From: Sphaerimonospora sp050942215 | GTDB taxonomy: Bacteria > Actinomycetota > Actinomycetes > Streptosporangiales > Streptosporangiaceae | Reading direction: 5' to 3' | DNA: 64,000 bases | Assembly: GCF_050942215.1 (NCBI RefSeq) | Contig: NZ_CP192056.1 | Location: 5,890,001-5,954,000, forward strand | Shown: positions 21,601 to 27,377 of the stretch, one piece after another | Layout of the letters: each line of letters opens with the position of its first letter | Numbering within the stretch: the stretch's first letter is position 1 | Position numbers and translations under genes: made by a program | Notes under the pieces: generated by a model | Told to the model about the DNA's origin: nothing | The model's input: only the letters and a program-made list of their open reading frames with translations | Databases searched by the model: none

Positions 21601-22684
21601 TCAGCACCAGCGCGGTAGGGGTGACCTCCCAGCGGACCGCAAGCTCGCGTACGATCCGCCACTGGTCGCCGTCAAGCCGTCCGCTGAGGCAGGTCCGCCG
21701 GGCACCGTCCGGCGCCGTCGCGTCCATGGGGCCGCCGGGCAGATCGGCGAGGCGTCCCGTCCAGTAGGCCAGGTGATCGGCGTACTCGGGGGTGCGGCGC
21801 TCGGCCGCGAGCTCGGCGAGACAGTCCCGCACGCTCAGCTCCGGCCGCGGCGGCGCGGCCCGCTCCGGGTCCGTGTACCACCGCCACCAGTCGTCCAGCA
21901 GCACGGACAGCCCATGTCCGTCGGTGAGCGCGGCGTCGATGCTGAGGTGGACCGTGCCCCGCCCGTCCGGCCCCCGGGTGATCTCCACCGCGTGCATCGG
22001 CCAGACCCCGGCCTCGTACGTTCTGTGGGAGAGGCGTTCGCGTACCGAACGCACCCGTTCGGCGTACGCGTCGGCGCCCCGTCCACCGGAACCGGGATCG
22101 GAACCGTGGCCGGTGAAATCGTGTACGGGGACGTCGACCGGCGGCGTCTCCTCCCGGATACGCTGCCGGCCATCGGGGGTGAGCACCATCCGCAGCGCGT
22201 CGTGGTGGGCGACCACGCGCCGCCAGGCCGCGGCCATCCGGGCGGGGTCGAGATCGGCGATCTCGAACTCCCGGTACACATGGCATCCGGCGGGGTCGCC
22301 GGACAGCTTGCCGATCAGGTACGACTGCTGCAGGTCGGTCAGCGGGAACGGCTCGTGCCGTGCGGCCGGGTCGGCCCCCGGAGCGGCCGGTCCGACCGGT
22401 TCTTCCCGTACGGCGCCGGTGGCCCGGCGTGCCTCCGCCACCCGGGCCACGAGGTCGCGCGGTGTGGGGCAGCCGGCGAGCCGCCGCGTCTCGATGTCGA
22501 CGCCCAGTTCCTTGCGGAGGCCGAACCAGAGCCGGGTCATGGTGAGCGAGCTCATCCCCAGCCGCGGCAGGTCGGAGTCGAGGGTGATCTCGGTGCCGGG
22601 CGGCAGCAGCCCGGTCAGAAGGCCCAGGACCCGCTCGGCCACACCCTGATCCGCCGCGTCCTCGTCTGCCACGCCATCCTCCAT
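9626..22684 (-). CDS. Hybrid NRPS/trans-AT PKS megasynthase: T-Cy-Cy-A(Cys)-T-Ox-KS0-ACP-KS-KR-ACP-KS
   Basis: 4,352 residues. T0 about 10-85 (Ser46 in GMSSL, no A domain of its own). Cy1 about 110-520 (DAALTD) and Cy2 about 530-950 (DLTIID), both with the DxxxxD of heterocyclization domains. The A domain about 975-1500 reads D-L-F-N-L-S-L-V-W, close to the cysteine code. T1 Ser is about 1551. The Ox domain about 1675-1895 is an FMN nitroreductase-type thiazoline oxidase (RYPSAGDTYAV). KS1 from 1935 keeps TSCSSS and NIGHLE but has CAAAGAA where HGTGT should be. ACP about 2540-2610. KS2 from 2635 and KS3 from 3875 are complete. KR about 3240-3740 has GGTGGLG and SDYAAANAYLD. ACP about 3765-3840. 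No AT is present, so acylation is in trans. Predicted output: aminoacyl-thiazole extended by at least one beta-hydroxy ketide. The chain ends after KS3. Confidence 0.93.
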   Translation of the reverse strand: MEDGVADEDAADQGVAERVLGLLTGLLPPGTEITLDSDLPRLGMSSLTMTRLWFGLRKELGVDIETRRLAGCPTPRDLVARVAEARRATGAVREEPVGPAAPGADPAARHEPFPLTDLQQSYLIGKLSGDPAGCHVYREFEIADLDPARMAAAWRRVVAHHDALRMVLTPDGRQRIREETPPVDVPVHDFTGHGSDPGSGGRGADAYAERVRSVRERLSHRTYEAGVWPMHAVEITRGPDGRGTVHLSIDAALTDGHGLSVLLDDWWRWYTDPERAAPPRPELSVRDCLAELAAERRTPEYADHLAYWTGRLADLPGGPMDATAPDGARRTCLSGRLDGDQWRIVRELAVRWEVTPTALVLTLFAEAFAWQRDSRPFSLVLTTNDRVRLPAEAEAVVGPFTSSLVMPLPRTLDRPLPEAVRAVQRRLWDDLAHSVVSGVSALRQAKARDVSLPVVFTSMLDIGRPPEGLAALVTHAVSQTSGVALDHQMWEQDGELRFRWDVVEEAFPPGAVREVFARFCATLHDLTPAEPEPRPLNELQQAYFVTRAVTGPAPWDGCQVYHSFVVDGLDPARLESAWLRLVAAYDVLRTVVGHDGRLHVSPHVPARREIPVVDGVDPERLVGRAFPLGRGPQSDLRITNDADGTATVHCVLDLTIIDGRSIHFLVRELWRLYDDPAAEPLPVASYADHLAERAAADAGERDIEHWRGRVDGVRGGPLPPAPEGSSPRRVRHAGEVTGWRAVRAAALRAGITPDGLLASALTEVLARRHPVPFSIPVVRWTGATQRFRPGEYTALSWVTRTEADVPVWRQAAEFHRILAEDTAADSVSGLAALRKRVMRERRTGQFDLAVVYTGLLDLTAQPLPPGVRLGPWLTCTPDVSLDCIAIEEGDLLRFYWDAVGSHFPSGSLERMFAEYAELVRGLCDEAEAPVPAHRDDLAHRGDAVHRDDLAQCGDVVPGGLRAGDAVPAEWNDTAVDFPDDRPVHALFEEQVRLRPDAVAVRWAGGGALTYAELNRRANRIAWSLREHGVGPEVAVGISVPRGPHMVAAVFGVLKAGGCYVPVEPSLPQARAEAILNDAGIGLVLTAAGRTGWDVPGSVLSVPIDTLTTPDSAPEPLGGVDDTAYVIFTSGSTGKPKGVAVTHRPVLNLLNWCYRTHGFGPGDVGLCVTSLGFDLSVFDILGLLGCGAGLYVADEVEQKDPHLLLDILLSEPVTFWNSAPTTLNQMAPLFASRIGDSGAATLRLVYLSGDYTPLPLPDEVRALFREARIVSLGGATEATVWSNWYEVGEIDPAWRSIPYGRPIDNARYHILDEDMRPCPVGTEGDLYIGGDCLAVGYHRQPELTRERFIPDPFSDRPGDRLYRTGDRASYFPSGDICFLGRADDQVKIRGFRVEPGEIEHRLREHPGVKDVVVMARPDPAGDRRLVAYAVPAGAGLPSVSELRRFAARSLPDYMVPNVIAFVDVFPATNNGKLDRDALPWPVEPGSRHILAPAPVAPPSPPLSGSPSDLDSAPPPGTVPNSPPDADRLAGQIADAFAEILGLSAVDVEADVWDQGATSFTMVQVSTVLQQRYGRRVPVSALLDHPTVLGIATALAADLAAEHAADEGRVESAGGSGEPPSAGAVDSPAPALEAPALEDVPWKGAAREDVPWKGAAREEPVLEGSAQEETVREGIAGRPAPVDFFSAAERAAFKKARWDLRPMRPGETATLLDDVPTRPETVVARASRRTFDRRPIPYADFARFLGLLREVEVDGRPRRRYPSAGDTYAVQVYLRVGPGAVAGLAEGLYYYHPVDHALHLVNPAPVIDRRIHFVYNRPVFDQAGVELYLFGRAAAIEPLYGADSERFLLLEAGYLGQELMREQEACGIGLCPIGTLDIGPVREQLGLDDDHLYLHAFLAGPVPGEEPASQREPASRQRPESRVEAVRIPTPGTAGAPTGEIAVIGMACRFPGADDPDAFWRELSHGISRLTPPPEHRHALADPELVGGFLTDVDEFDSLLFHVSPADAATIDPQLRLLLHVVWECLENAGHTAVSLNRAGRVGVFLGAMWQDHQHVGADRWRRGEPAAVSATASEAANRISHFFGFTGPSLAVDTSCSSSLAALHLAAESLRRGECEAAVVAAANLLGHPYHHRLLADLGLLATGVPEGAFDAAAPGWIPGEGVAAIVLRPVSDGDSVHAILEATRIGHLGGHGRFGTPDAAALTRSMADTLAAAGVTAATTGYVECAAAGAALADAAELEALHAVFAGAPVRLGTVKPNIGHLEAAAGLSQLIKVLLQMRHRQLAPTLVAADPSPLVRGLMRGLVGQDGAASADNGADGAGMEVADRLTHWTPPAPGAPLRALINSVGATGSYGHALLRSPDPDRADQGDEQGEQAVTLSAESPEQLRELAGRLHDHLVERQRRRALPALADIAYTLWTGRAQLRHRLVITCSDVHGLLAGLRAYRDGSDHSALATGTAVTGAATVVPGTLPEATAAWLAGHPVEWSGARGRRVALPTYPFASLPTPPEPVPNPAAPGTGPAASPLPGRAPLAARPPSAAGGSKRMGRTEEYLVGLYAEISGIPADRIDPRVPLENYGLTSLQIVQLNERLRRDLGEVSTTLFFEHPHLAGVADALARAPVAVREGEPVAGEYRPREEGPIAIIGVAGRYPEAGDLEEFWRNLVAGRDAITPLPESRRRPGWPVADMVGGFLRDVEAFDPLFFGITPRDAALMDPAERLFLQVAWHALEDAGLTGERLRLRHAGQVGVFVGAMYNEYPFFGPEQARRGEQWTAAGSAIAGIANRVSYLLDLHGPSMTVDTMCSASLTALHLAVTSLRGGECELALVGGVNLSLHPNKFLQLRQMSMSATDHRCRSFGAGGDGFVPGEAVGAVLLKPLDRAIADGNRVQAVILGTAVNHDGKTNGYTVPNPVLQGELVTRALRDAGVSPETIGYLEAHGTGTPLGDPIEINGLTRAFASAGLPPGACAIGSVKSLIGHCEAAAGIAGLTKVILQFRHGTLAPSIHADRLNPGIDWDRVPFRVQREAAPWPADLPRRAGISSFGAGGANAHVVVEAYPEPEPGAGAVPTAGPHLIVLSARTEEQLRQVCVRLAGHLRDNPGLALADVAHTLQTGREALKERLAVVVTDRAELCEVLERYASGGEAEGWRGRADGRAVRAGEPLRYGQAAPAELGRHWVAGGAVDFTGAPGRLVGLPGYPFARMRCWVGEPPAAMSPVAESPAAVSPTSVSPAPTSPAPTSPAVVSAASSRSDAPGAAVPLLVRDWRPAPAGAPREPDGGTILCLHRPAQRALVDALAEALAPDRLVPMVEGAAGGLDGSGLDGSGLDGSGLDGSGLDRGGTVTGWLDLCALPDPRAPEADAGRLDPAAAEEHDHGAWGARLEVLQQLLARRHRAGVRVMQVTSGLLDAPGPRPRLAGARLAGFVRCLGAEYPWVHANVLDVDLPTDRVTELAAWIAEAWRTRHPHGEVCLRDGLFHTPRLVPAPEPAEPAEPLSVDPERVYVVTGGTGGLGTLVAGHLVKRGARRLALLGLRPLPPRYEWARLDPAVPEAATVARVQELERLGARVMVHTGQITDGPAVGRFLDDVRASLGPIAGVVHCAGRSSIGPPSLRHKNLAEIRQVLAPKTDGLDTLIDLLAADRPDFVLLFSSVSAAVPALATGLSDYAAANAYLDYRAAYQVRTGHPEFRSVDWPVWRETGGGTDRPDAGAIVGLDALTDTAGLAVLDRVLALRGVPVVLPWPALPSSALPGGFDPGTAPATDQPTGRPAGRPADPRPAEAGPVAGWLVTLFAETLGIPEAELDTDTAFGDLGVESVLLAELVGKLEARLGRPLEPAVLLDHPTLNRLDAHLAGLGDAIGAATEAARPTPSVRSGENRSGDDRIAVIGMGCRFPGAGDLAAYWDLLRSGRSAITEVPYARWDVAARYRPLGGPGHSVSKWGGFLPEIEDFDPEYFGMTDDEARNTDPAIRLMLEVTASCLADAGYVPEELRGRDVGVFVGARMSGYRRRIPSDRAATGLGGDQNFIAARLAHQYDLHGPNLVVDSACSSSLVSVHLACQSLLAGEAELAFAGGVEVLLDEEPYVEFTAARALSPTGRCAAFARDADGFVPGEGCGVVLLKRLDHAVRDGDRIHAVIDAVAVGNDGQTMGLTTPNPAAQAQVVRRALERAGLRADRIGLVEAHGTGTMIGDPIELRALTDVFREQTDRVGFCAIGSVKSNLGHLLSAAGAAGLIKVLLALEQGLIPATLHCAEPNPRFDFAASPFYPNTRALDWPDGPRAAGVSAFGLGGTNAHLIATAFDVPRPRRRTALPAPVFHRRRLWWDREPAPRFADRPRGGGPNGDREGNGLVASILDLRFE
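12688..12752 (-). repeat. 15-bp in-frame tandem repeat in the KR structural region
   Basis: The unit CAGATCCGTCCAACC occurs about four times, encoding GLDGS repeats in the non-catalytic N-terminal part of the KR domain. Confidence 0.85.
17717..17780 (-). repeat. 30-bp in-frame tandem repeat in the T1-Ox linker
   Basis: Two near-identical 30-bp copies (CAGCGCCCTTCCAAGGAACG core) encode EDVPWKGAAR repeats, followed by further short Pro/Ala/Glu duplications, in the linker before the oxidase domain. Confidence 0.8.
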
Positions 22685-22690
22685 GTGAGT

Positions 22691-25027
22691 TCAGTCCGTC
22701 CAGCGGCGCGACGTGCCGCCCAGCAGTTCGGCCGCGCCGGTCATCAGCAGTTCGGCGATCGCGTCCACGTCCCGGCGCCGCCAGTCGGCCAGCTCCGTTC
22801 CCGCCACCACGCGGTTGAACGCGCCGAGCGCGGGCCCGCAGTGGATCTGGTAGTTGACCCGCTCCGCTGCGTCTCCGGCCAGGGCGGCCCGGGTGGAGTG
22901 CGCGAAGTACCAGCGGAAGACCAGCGCCATCTTGACCTTGGGATGCCGGTCGGCCCGATCGATGTCGCCGGCGCGCCTGCTCGCCAGAAACTCCCTGGTC
23001 TCCTCCCACACCGCGTCGAAGGAACGGCGGAAGTAGCGCTCCTCGATCGCGGCGCGGGTGGGGGCGTCGATGTCGTGCAGGCCGTCATACCGCCGATACA
23101 CCTGGTACAGCTTGTTGGCCCTGGCCGGGAACAGGGTGCCCCGGCGCACCACCTGGACCCGCGCGCCGAGCTCGAACATGTCGCCGGCGGGCGCGTACGC
23201 CGTGTCCTGCACGTCCAGGCCCGCCAGCATGTCCTTGACCGCGTCGGAGGTGCCGGCCTGGGGGCTGCACTGGTTCACCGACCCGGTGACGACGAAGTCG
23301 GCGCCCAGTACGAACGCGGCTGCCGCCGATTCTGGCGAACCGATCCCGCCCGCAGCGCCGACCCTGACCCGGCGGGGAAAGCGGTATCGGGCCATCGCGT
23401 CGTCCCGCAGCCGGACCATCGCCGGCATCAGCGCGTACGGACTGCCGCCGTCGGTGTGCCCGCCGGAGTCGGCCTCGACGCAGACATCGGTGGCGACCGG
23501 CAGCACGGCGGCGACCCGTGACTCCTCGGCGGTGAGCGCGCCCTCGGCCACGAGGCGGTCCAGCAGCGCGGCGGGCGGTGGGGACAGGAAGGCCGCGGCC
23601 ACCTCCGGCCGGGACACCTTGGCCATCACGTGCCGCGGCGCGACCGGCTCGCCGCCGGGCCCCCGGTGGGCTCCGGAGAACCGGAAGCGCACCACCGCCG
23701 GGGTCACCCCGGTGTACGCCGACGCCTCGATCACCCGCACGTCGTGGCGCAGGTAGAGCTCGACCATCTCCCGTTCGGCGGCGGGGTCGTCCGGGGTGGC
23801 GAGCAGGTTCATGCCGAACCGCCCGTCCGGGCCCAGTTGCGCGCGGATGGAGCGAATCGCGTCCTCCACCCGGTCCCGGGACAGACCACCCGCGCCGAAG
23901 AATCCCATCAACCCGGCCCGCGCCAGCCGTACGACCAGGTCCACGGAGGCGATGCCCCGGTACATGGCCCCGGCGAGGTAGGCGTAGCGCAGCCCGTAGT
24001 CGCGGCGGAACTCCGCCGACCCGAGCCGTTCCGGCGCAGGGCCACCACCCGCGACCGCGCCCGATGGGCGGCGCACCGCCGTCCGGGTCTCTGCCGGGAC
24101 GCGATCGGGGGAACGATCCGGGGAACGATCCGGTGGACCAGCGGGCGCCGGGGCGGAGACAGGTTCCGGCGGAGCGGACGGGCAGGGGCACCGCAGCACC
24201 GCCTGCCACAGCTCGGTGAGCACCCGGCCCGGCCCCACCTCGACGATCTCGGTCACGCCGCGCTCCAGCAGGTGGCTCATGCTCTCCCACCAGCGCACCG
24301 GGTGATCCACCTGACGGGCCAGCAGGTCGGCGACGCCGTCGGCCGGATAGGGACGGGCCGTGACGTTGGCGATCACGGGGAGGCGCGGTGACGCGAACCG
24401 CACCCCGGCCAGGACGCCGCTGAACCGCTCCGCGGCCTCGGCCATGTACCGCGAATGGAACGGCGCGCTCACCCGCAGCGGCACGGAGCGCACCCCGCTG
24501 CCGCGCAGCACGGCGGCGGCCCGGTCCAGTGAACCGGTGGGGCCGGAGATCACCACCTGCACGGCCGAGTTGCGGTTGGCCAGGTCCACGTCGTCCAGTC
24601 CGGCCTCGGCCAGGAGCGCGGCCACCCGGTCCGGGTCGGCGCCCACCACCGCGAGCATCCCGCCTCCGCCCGCCCGGCCCATCAGTTCGCCGCGGTGCCG
24701 TACCAGCCGCACTCCGGTGGCGAAGTCGAAGCATCCGGCGGCGAACAGCGCGTTGTACTCACCGAGGCTGTGCCCGGCCACGAAGTCCGGGTCGGGGTTC
24801 TCCTCGCGCCGTGCCAGGAAGGTCAGGGCGTTGACGACGAACAGGGCGGGCTGCACGTGCCGCGTGTCGGTCAGGCCCGGCTCGGCCCCGTCCAGGACCT
24901 GTGCGCGCACCGAGTACCCGAGGATCTCGTCGGCCTGCCGCACGAGTTCGGGATACCGGTCGAACAGGGCGGCGCCCATCCCCACCCGTTGCGCGCCCTG
25001 ACCCGGAAACAGCCATGCGACGCTCAC
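22691..25027 (-). CDS. Trans-acting acyltransferase fused to enoyl reductase (AT-ER)
   Basis: 778 residues from GTG 25027, chosen because VAWLFPGQGAQ follows at once and the GTGA overlaps the ECH stop; the longer open frame adds only unrelated sequence. AT: residues 1 to about 290, nucleophile in GHSLGEY, and VSAPFHS typical of malonyl-loading domains. ER: residues about 350-778, a PfaD-type flavin TIM barrel (GLMGFFGAGGLS, VGAAGGIGSPESAAAAFVLGADF split by a short gap in conservation, VTGSVNQ). It should supply malonyl units to the AT-less modules and reduce enoyl intermediates. The same didomain order is known from leinamycin LnmG and other trans-AT systems. Linker repeats (PDRS) lie near residues 298-312. 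Confidence 0.93.
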   Translation of the reverse strand: MSVAWLFPGQGAQRVGMGAALFDRYPELVRQADEILGYSVRAQVLDGAEPGLTDTRHVQPALFVVNALTFLARREENPDPDFVAGHSLGEYNALFAAGCFDFATGVRLVRHRGELMGRAGGGGMLAVVGADPDRVAALLAEAGLDDVDLANRNSAVQVVISGPTGSLDRAAAVLRGSGVRSVPLRVSAPFHSRYMAEAAERFSGVLAGVRFASPRLPVIANVTARPYPADGVADLLARQVDHPVRWWESMSHLLERGVTEIVEVGPGRVLTELWQAVLRCPCPSAPPEPVSAPAPAGPPDRSPDRSPDRVPAETRTAVRRPSGAVAGGGPAPERLGSAEFRRDYGLRYAYLAGAMYRGIASVDLVVRLARAGLMGFFGAGGLSRDRVEDAIRSIRAQLGPDGRFGMNLLATPDDPAAEREMVELYLRHDVRVIEASAYTGVTPAVVRFRFSGAHRGPGGEPVAPRHVMAKVSRPEVAAAFLSPPPAALLDRLVAEGALTAEESRVAAVLPVATDVCVEADSGGHTDGGSPYALMPAMVRLRDDAMARYRFPRRVRVGAAGGIGSPESAAAAFVLGADFVVTGSVNQCSPQAGTSDAVKDMLAGLDVQDTAYAPAGDMFELGARVQVVRRGTLFPARANKLYQVYRRYDGLHDIDAPTRAAIEERYFRRSFDAVWEETREFLASRRAGDIDRADRHPKVKMALVFRWYFAHSTRAALAGDAAERVNYQIHCGPALGAFNRVVAGTELADWRRRDVDAIAELLMTGAAELLGGTSRRWTD

Positions 25028-25800
25028 CGCTTCTCCCAGGGGAACTCGTTCCGGGTGGCGAACCCGGTGATCCGCTCCCGCACCGCCGGTGCGGACATGA
25101 GCCGGGCGAACTCCGTGACCGCGTACCGCTCGGTCTCCTGCGACAGGGACCACAGCCGCCCCAGGTACCGCTTGGCCTCGCCCAGGGTCGTGCCGTCCAG
25201 CTTGGACAGCCGCATCCTGAGCTTACGCAGGTACGGCTCGGCGTCCTCACCCACCTCGTCCACGAGCCGGCCGCGGTGGGCCTCATCGGCGGAGATCGGG
25301 AGGGTACTCAGCGTCATCGCGTGCGCCGGCTGGAAACCCACGCGCCGGATCAGGAAGGGCAGCACGCAACAGGGCAGCAGGCCCCACAGCGCCTCCGGGA
25401 GACTGAACGAGCTGCGGGGGGAGGCATGGACGAAGTCGCCCGCCGCCACCAGGCCGACCCCGCCCCCCGAGACGCGCCCGTCCACCTGCGAGACGACGAC
25501 GCGGGGGATGGCGGTGAGCCGCTCAAGCAGCCCCCAGAAAGCCTGCCCGCCACGCTCCGCCAGGTCCTCGGCTTCGCCGTCGACCGCGTCCGCGAAATCC
25601 ATCCCGGTGCAGAACGTCCCCCCGCTGCCGGAAAGCACCACCATCCGGCACGCGGGGTCGTGTTCGGCGAGGTCGAGCGCGGCGTGCAGCTCATCGAGCA
25701 GCGTCCCGTTGATGCTGTTCTGCCGATGCGGCCGGTTCAGCCGGATGCGCAGCAGGCCCGGTTCGCCGGTCACCTGGAGGGTCTCGAAGTGGCCCATCAT
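25024..25800 (-). CDS. Enoyl-CoA hydratase/isomerase-like protein (beta-branching ECH)
   Basis: 258 residues of the crotonase fold. Oxyanion-hole segments are GSGGTFCTGMDFAD (about 57-70) and VDGRVSGGGVGLVAAGD (about 104-120). It begins MMGHFETLQV directly after the HMGS stop and ends in a GTGA overlap with the AT-ER gene. Next to an HMG-CoA-synthase-like gene this is most likely an ECH of a polyketide beta-alkylation cassette (PksH, LnmF and similar), dehydrating the 3-hydroxy-3-carboxymethyl intermediate on an ACP. A second ECH, needed for decarboxylation in many such systems, is not seen in the window. Confidence 0.87.
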   Translation of the reverse strand: MMGHFETLQVTGEPGLLRIRLNRPHRQNSINGTLLDELHAALDLAEHDPACRMVVLSGSGGTFCTGMDFADAVDGEAEDLAERGGQAFWGLLERLTAIPRVVVSQVDGRVSGGGVGLVAAGDFVHASPRSSFSLPEALWGLLPCCVLPFLIRRVGFQPAHAMTLSTLPISADEAHRGRLVDEVGEDAEPYLRKLRMRLSKLDGTTLGEAKRYLGRLWSLSQETERYAVTEFARLMSAPAVRERITGFATRNEFPWEKR

Positions 25801-27039
25801 CTAGCTCCAGCGGTAGCCGCGGTGGAAATCAGTGATCCGGTCCAGCACCAGCAGGCCACGCCCGGCCATGGCCGCGTCGTAGACCGCCTGGTACGGAGTG
25901 ACGTCGTACACGTGGTCCTGAACACCGCACATCCGGTGCAGGCTCAGATCGCTCAGCAGTTCGTACTCGTCCATTTCCAAGGGGTACCTGTCGGCGATCG
26001 CCGCGCCGAGCCTCCGCCGGGCCAGCTGCTCGACGGCGGCCTCGGTGACGACCCCGCTGTAGAACTCCGAAGCGCATCCGGATCCGTAGGAGAACAGGCC
26101 CACCCGCTTGGGCCGGTCGACCTCGGCATGGTCGATCAACGAGCACAGCGCCAGGTAGAGCGCGGCCGAGTAGACGTTGCCGACCTGCGTGCAGTACGCC
26201 AGGCACGGCGCGACCCGGGCCTCGAAATCGGCCTCGATGTCGGCGGGCGCCATTCCCCTCCGGGTGCGCATGAGCTTGCGGTGCGCGCCCTTGACCATCC
26301 CGGCGAACGGAGTGTGCAGGACGAGGTGATCGAAGGAGTCGACCAGGTCCACACCCGCCACCCGCTCGGCGTACATCCCATAGCTCTGCTCCAGGCACTC
26401 CAGGTAGGCCAGCAGGGACAGGTCGGAATCACCGGCCTCCAGATCAGGACGGGGCCGCAGCGTGTCCATCACCTCGTGGCTGTAGTAGCCGTTCGCGCCG
26501 GGGTCCAGCTCCAGCACGTCCGGCCGGTCGCTCACGATCATCGCCACCGCCCCGGCCCCCTGGGACGGTTCCCAGTAGGTGTTGCGGGCGGCGACGCTCG
26601 CCGCGTCCGTGGCGATCACCAGGGCCCTGGCTCCGGGTGTGCCAGCGACCAGGGCGGCGGCCGACTGCAGCGCGGCGGTCCCGCCATAACACGCGTGCTT
26701 GACCTCGAAGGACCGGCACCTCCGGGAAAGGCCGAGGTGGTGATGGATGTAGGTGCTGATCGGCTTACCGAAGTCGAGACCGGACTCGGTGCCCACGATC
26801 ACGAGTTCCATCCGCTCGCGCTCGGCCTCGGTGAGCTCGTCCACCAGGGGTTTCGCGGCGTTGACCGCATTGGTGACCGGATCCTCGCAGGGCAGATTGA
26901 CGGATTTGCGCTCCATCATCAGGTTTCCGAAGCGCCGCATTTCCAGGTCTCTGGCCTGGAAGAGCCGACGCACGCTCAGACTGGTCCGCCCGACGTAGGC
27001 GTTGATGCTTTCGATGCCGACTGGCCTGTCACGCCTCAC
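25801..27039 (-). CDS. HMG-CoA-synthase-like beta-branching enzyme
   Basis: 412 residues from GTG 27039 (MRRDRPVGIESINAYVGR), where family homology begins; the open frame runs to 27549 but that part is non-homologous and would cover the operator and its repeats. Catalytic residues are Glu85 (GTESG), Cys117 (EVKHACYGG) and His242 (LVLHTPFAGM). Such enzymes condense an acyl-ACP donor with a beta-ketoacyl-ACP to install a carbon branch. It is the first gene of the long minus-strand PKS operon, with an operator-like palindrome 35-50 bp upstream. The donor ACP and decarboxylating KS (or an LnmK-like enzyme) are not in this window. Confidence 0.93.
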   Translation of the reverse strand: MRRDRPVGIESINAYVGRTSLSVRRLFQARDLEMRRFGNLMMERKSVNLPCEDPVTNAVNAAKPLVDELTEAERERMELVIVGTESGLDFGKPISTYIHHHLGLSRRCRSFEVKHACYGGTAALQSAAALVAGTPGARALVIATDAASVAARNTYWEPSQGAGAVAMIVSDRPDVLELDPGANGYYSHEVMDTLRPRPDLEAGDSDLSLLAYLECLEQSYGMYAERVAGVDLVDSFDHLVLHTPFAGMVKGAHRKLMRTRRGMAPADIEADFEARVAPCLAYCTQVGNVYSAALYLALCSLIDHAEVDRPKRVGLFSYGSGCASEFYSGVVTEAAVEQLARRRLGAAIADRYPLEMDEYELLSDLSLHRMCGVQDHVYDVTPYQAVYDAAMAGRGLLVLDRITDFHRGYRWS

Positions 27040-27073
27040 CGGGCGACCGTAAACCGCGCACCTGCCGCGATGC

Positions 27074-27089
27074 TGCTCAAGGTTGAGCG
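27074..27089. promoter_or_regulatory. Putative Crp/Fnr-type operator, site 3 (PKS operon)
   Basis: TGCTCAAGGTTGAGCG has perfect inner arms GCTCA / TGAGC with 4-bp spacing. Its centre is 42 bp upstream of the HMGS start codon, consistent with a position overlapping or next to the -35 region. Confidence 0.68.
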
Positions 27090-27125
27090 ATGGTCGAGCG
27101 ATGGTCGAGCGATGGTCGAGCGATG
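27085..27125. repeat. 11-bp tandem repeat downstream of operator site 3
   Basis: The unit GAGCGATGGTC is repeated more than three times starting within the right operator half-site. Each copy re-creates a TCGAGCG or TGAGCG half-site-like element, spaced about one helical turn apart. Confidence 0.85.
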
Positions 27126-27326
27126 CCACAGCGGACCGGCCGGCGGCGGGCATCGGAGTCGGGGACGTGACGGGGGATGTGTCGCGTCGGGTCCGCCGAC
27201 ATGTGTGCACGCATGTGCACGGACGCGTCCAGCGGAAGAAAAGCAAAGATCCGGACCGCTCTTCACCCGTCGGGACCCGGGGCCCGAGTGATCGGGGGTG
27301 AAGGGGCGATCCGGATTCCGCCGCGT

Positions 27327-27344
27327 CGCCGCCGTACGGCGGCG
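27327..27344. terminator. 18-bp palindrome downstream of the DUF1697 gene
   Basis: CGCCGCCGTACGGCGGCG is self-complementary and lies 34 bp beyond the DUF1697 stop, in the position of a terminator. Confidence 0.55.
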
Positions 27345-27377
27345 GCGGGAGCCGGCCGGCAGAAGGGCCGGAAAGGG

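Larger units (their letters stand above)
27040..27377. other. Intergenic promoter region of the PKS operon
   Basis: 338 bp without a credible gene. It holds the operator-like palindrome (27074-27089), an 11-bp minisatellite directly behind it (27085-27125), a direct repeat of TGTGCACG/ATGTGCAC sequence near 27203-27222, an A-rich patch near 27235-27250, and a palindrome (27327-27344) that probably ends the DUF1697 transcript. Confidence 0.7.

Noticed and set aside
18473..23521. Plus-strand ORF of 1,682 codons opposite the megasynthase and AT-ER
   Set aside because: Low-complexity Arg/Gly/His-rich translation with no motif, crossing two genes whose domains are fully recognisable on the other strand.
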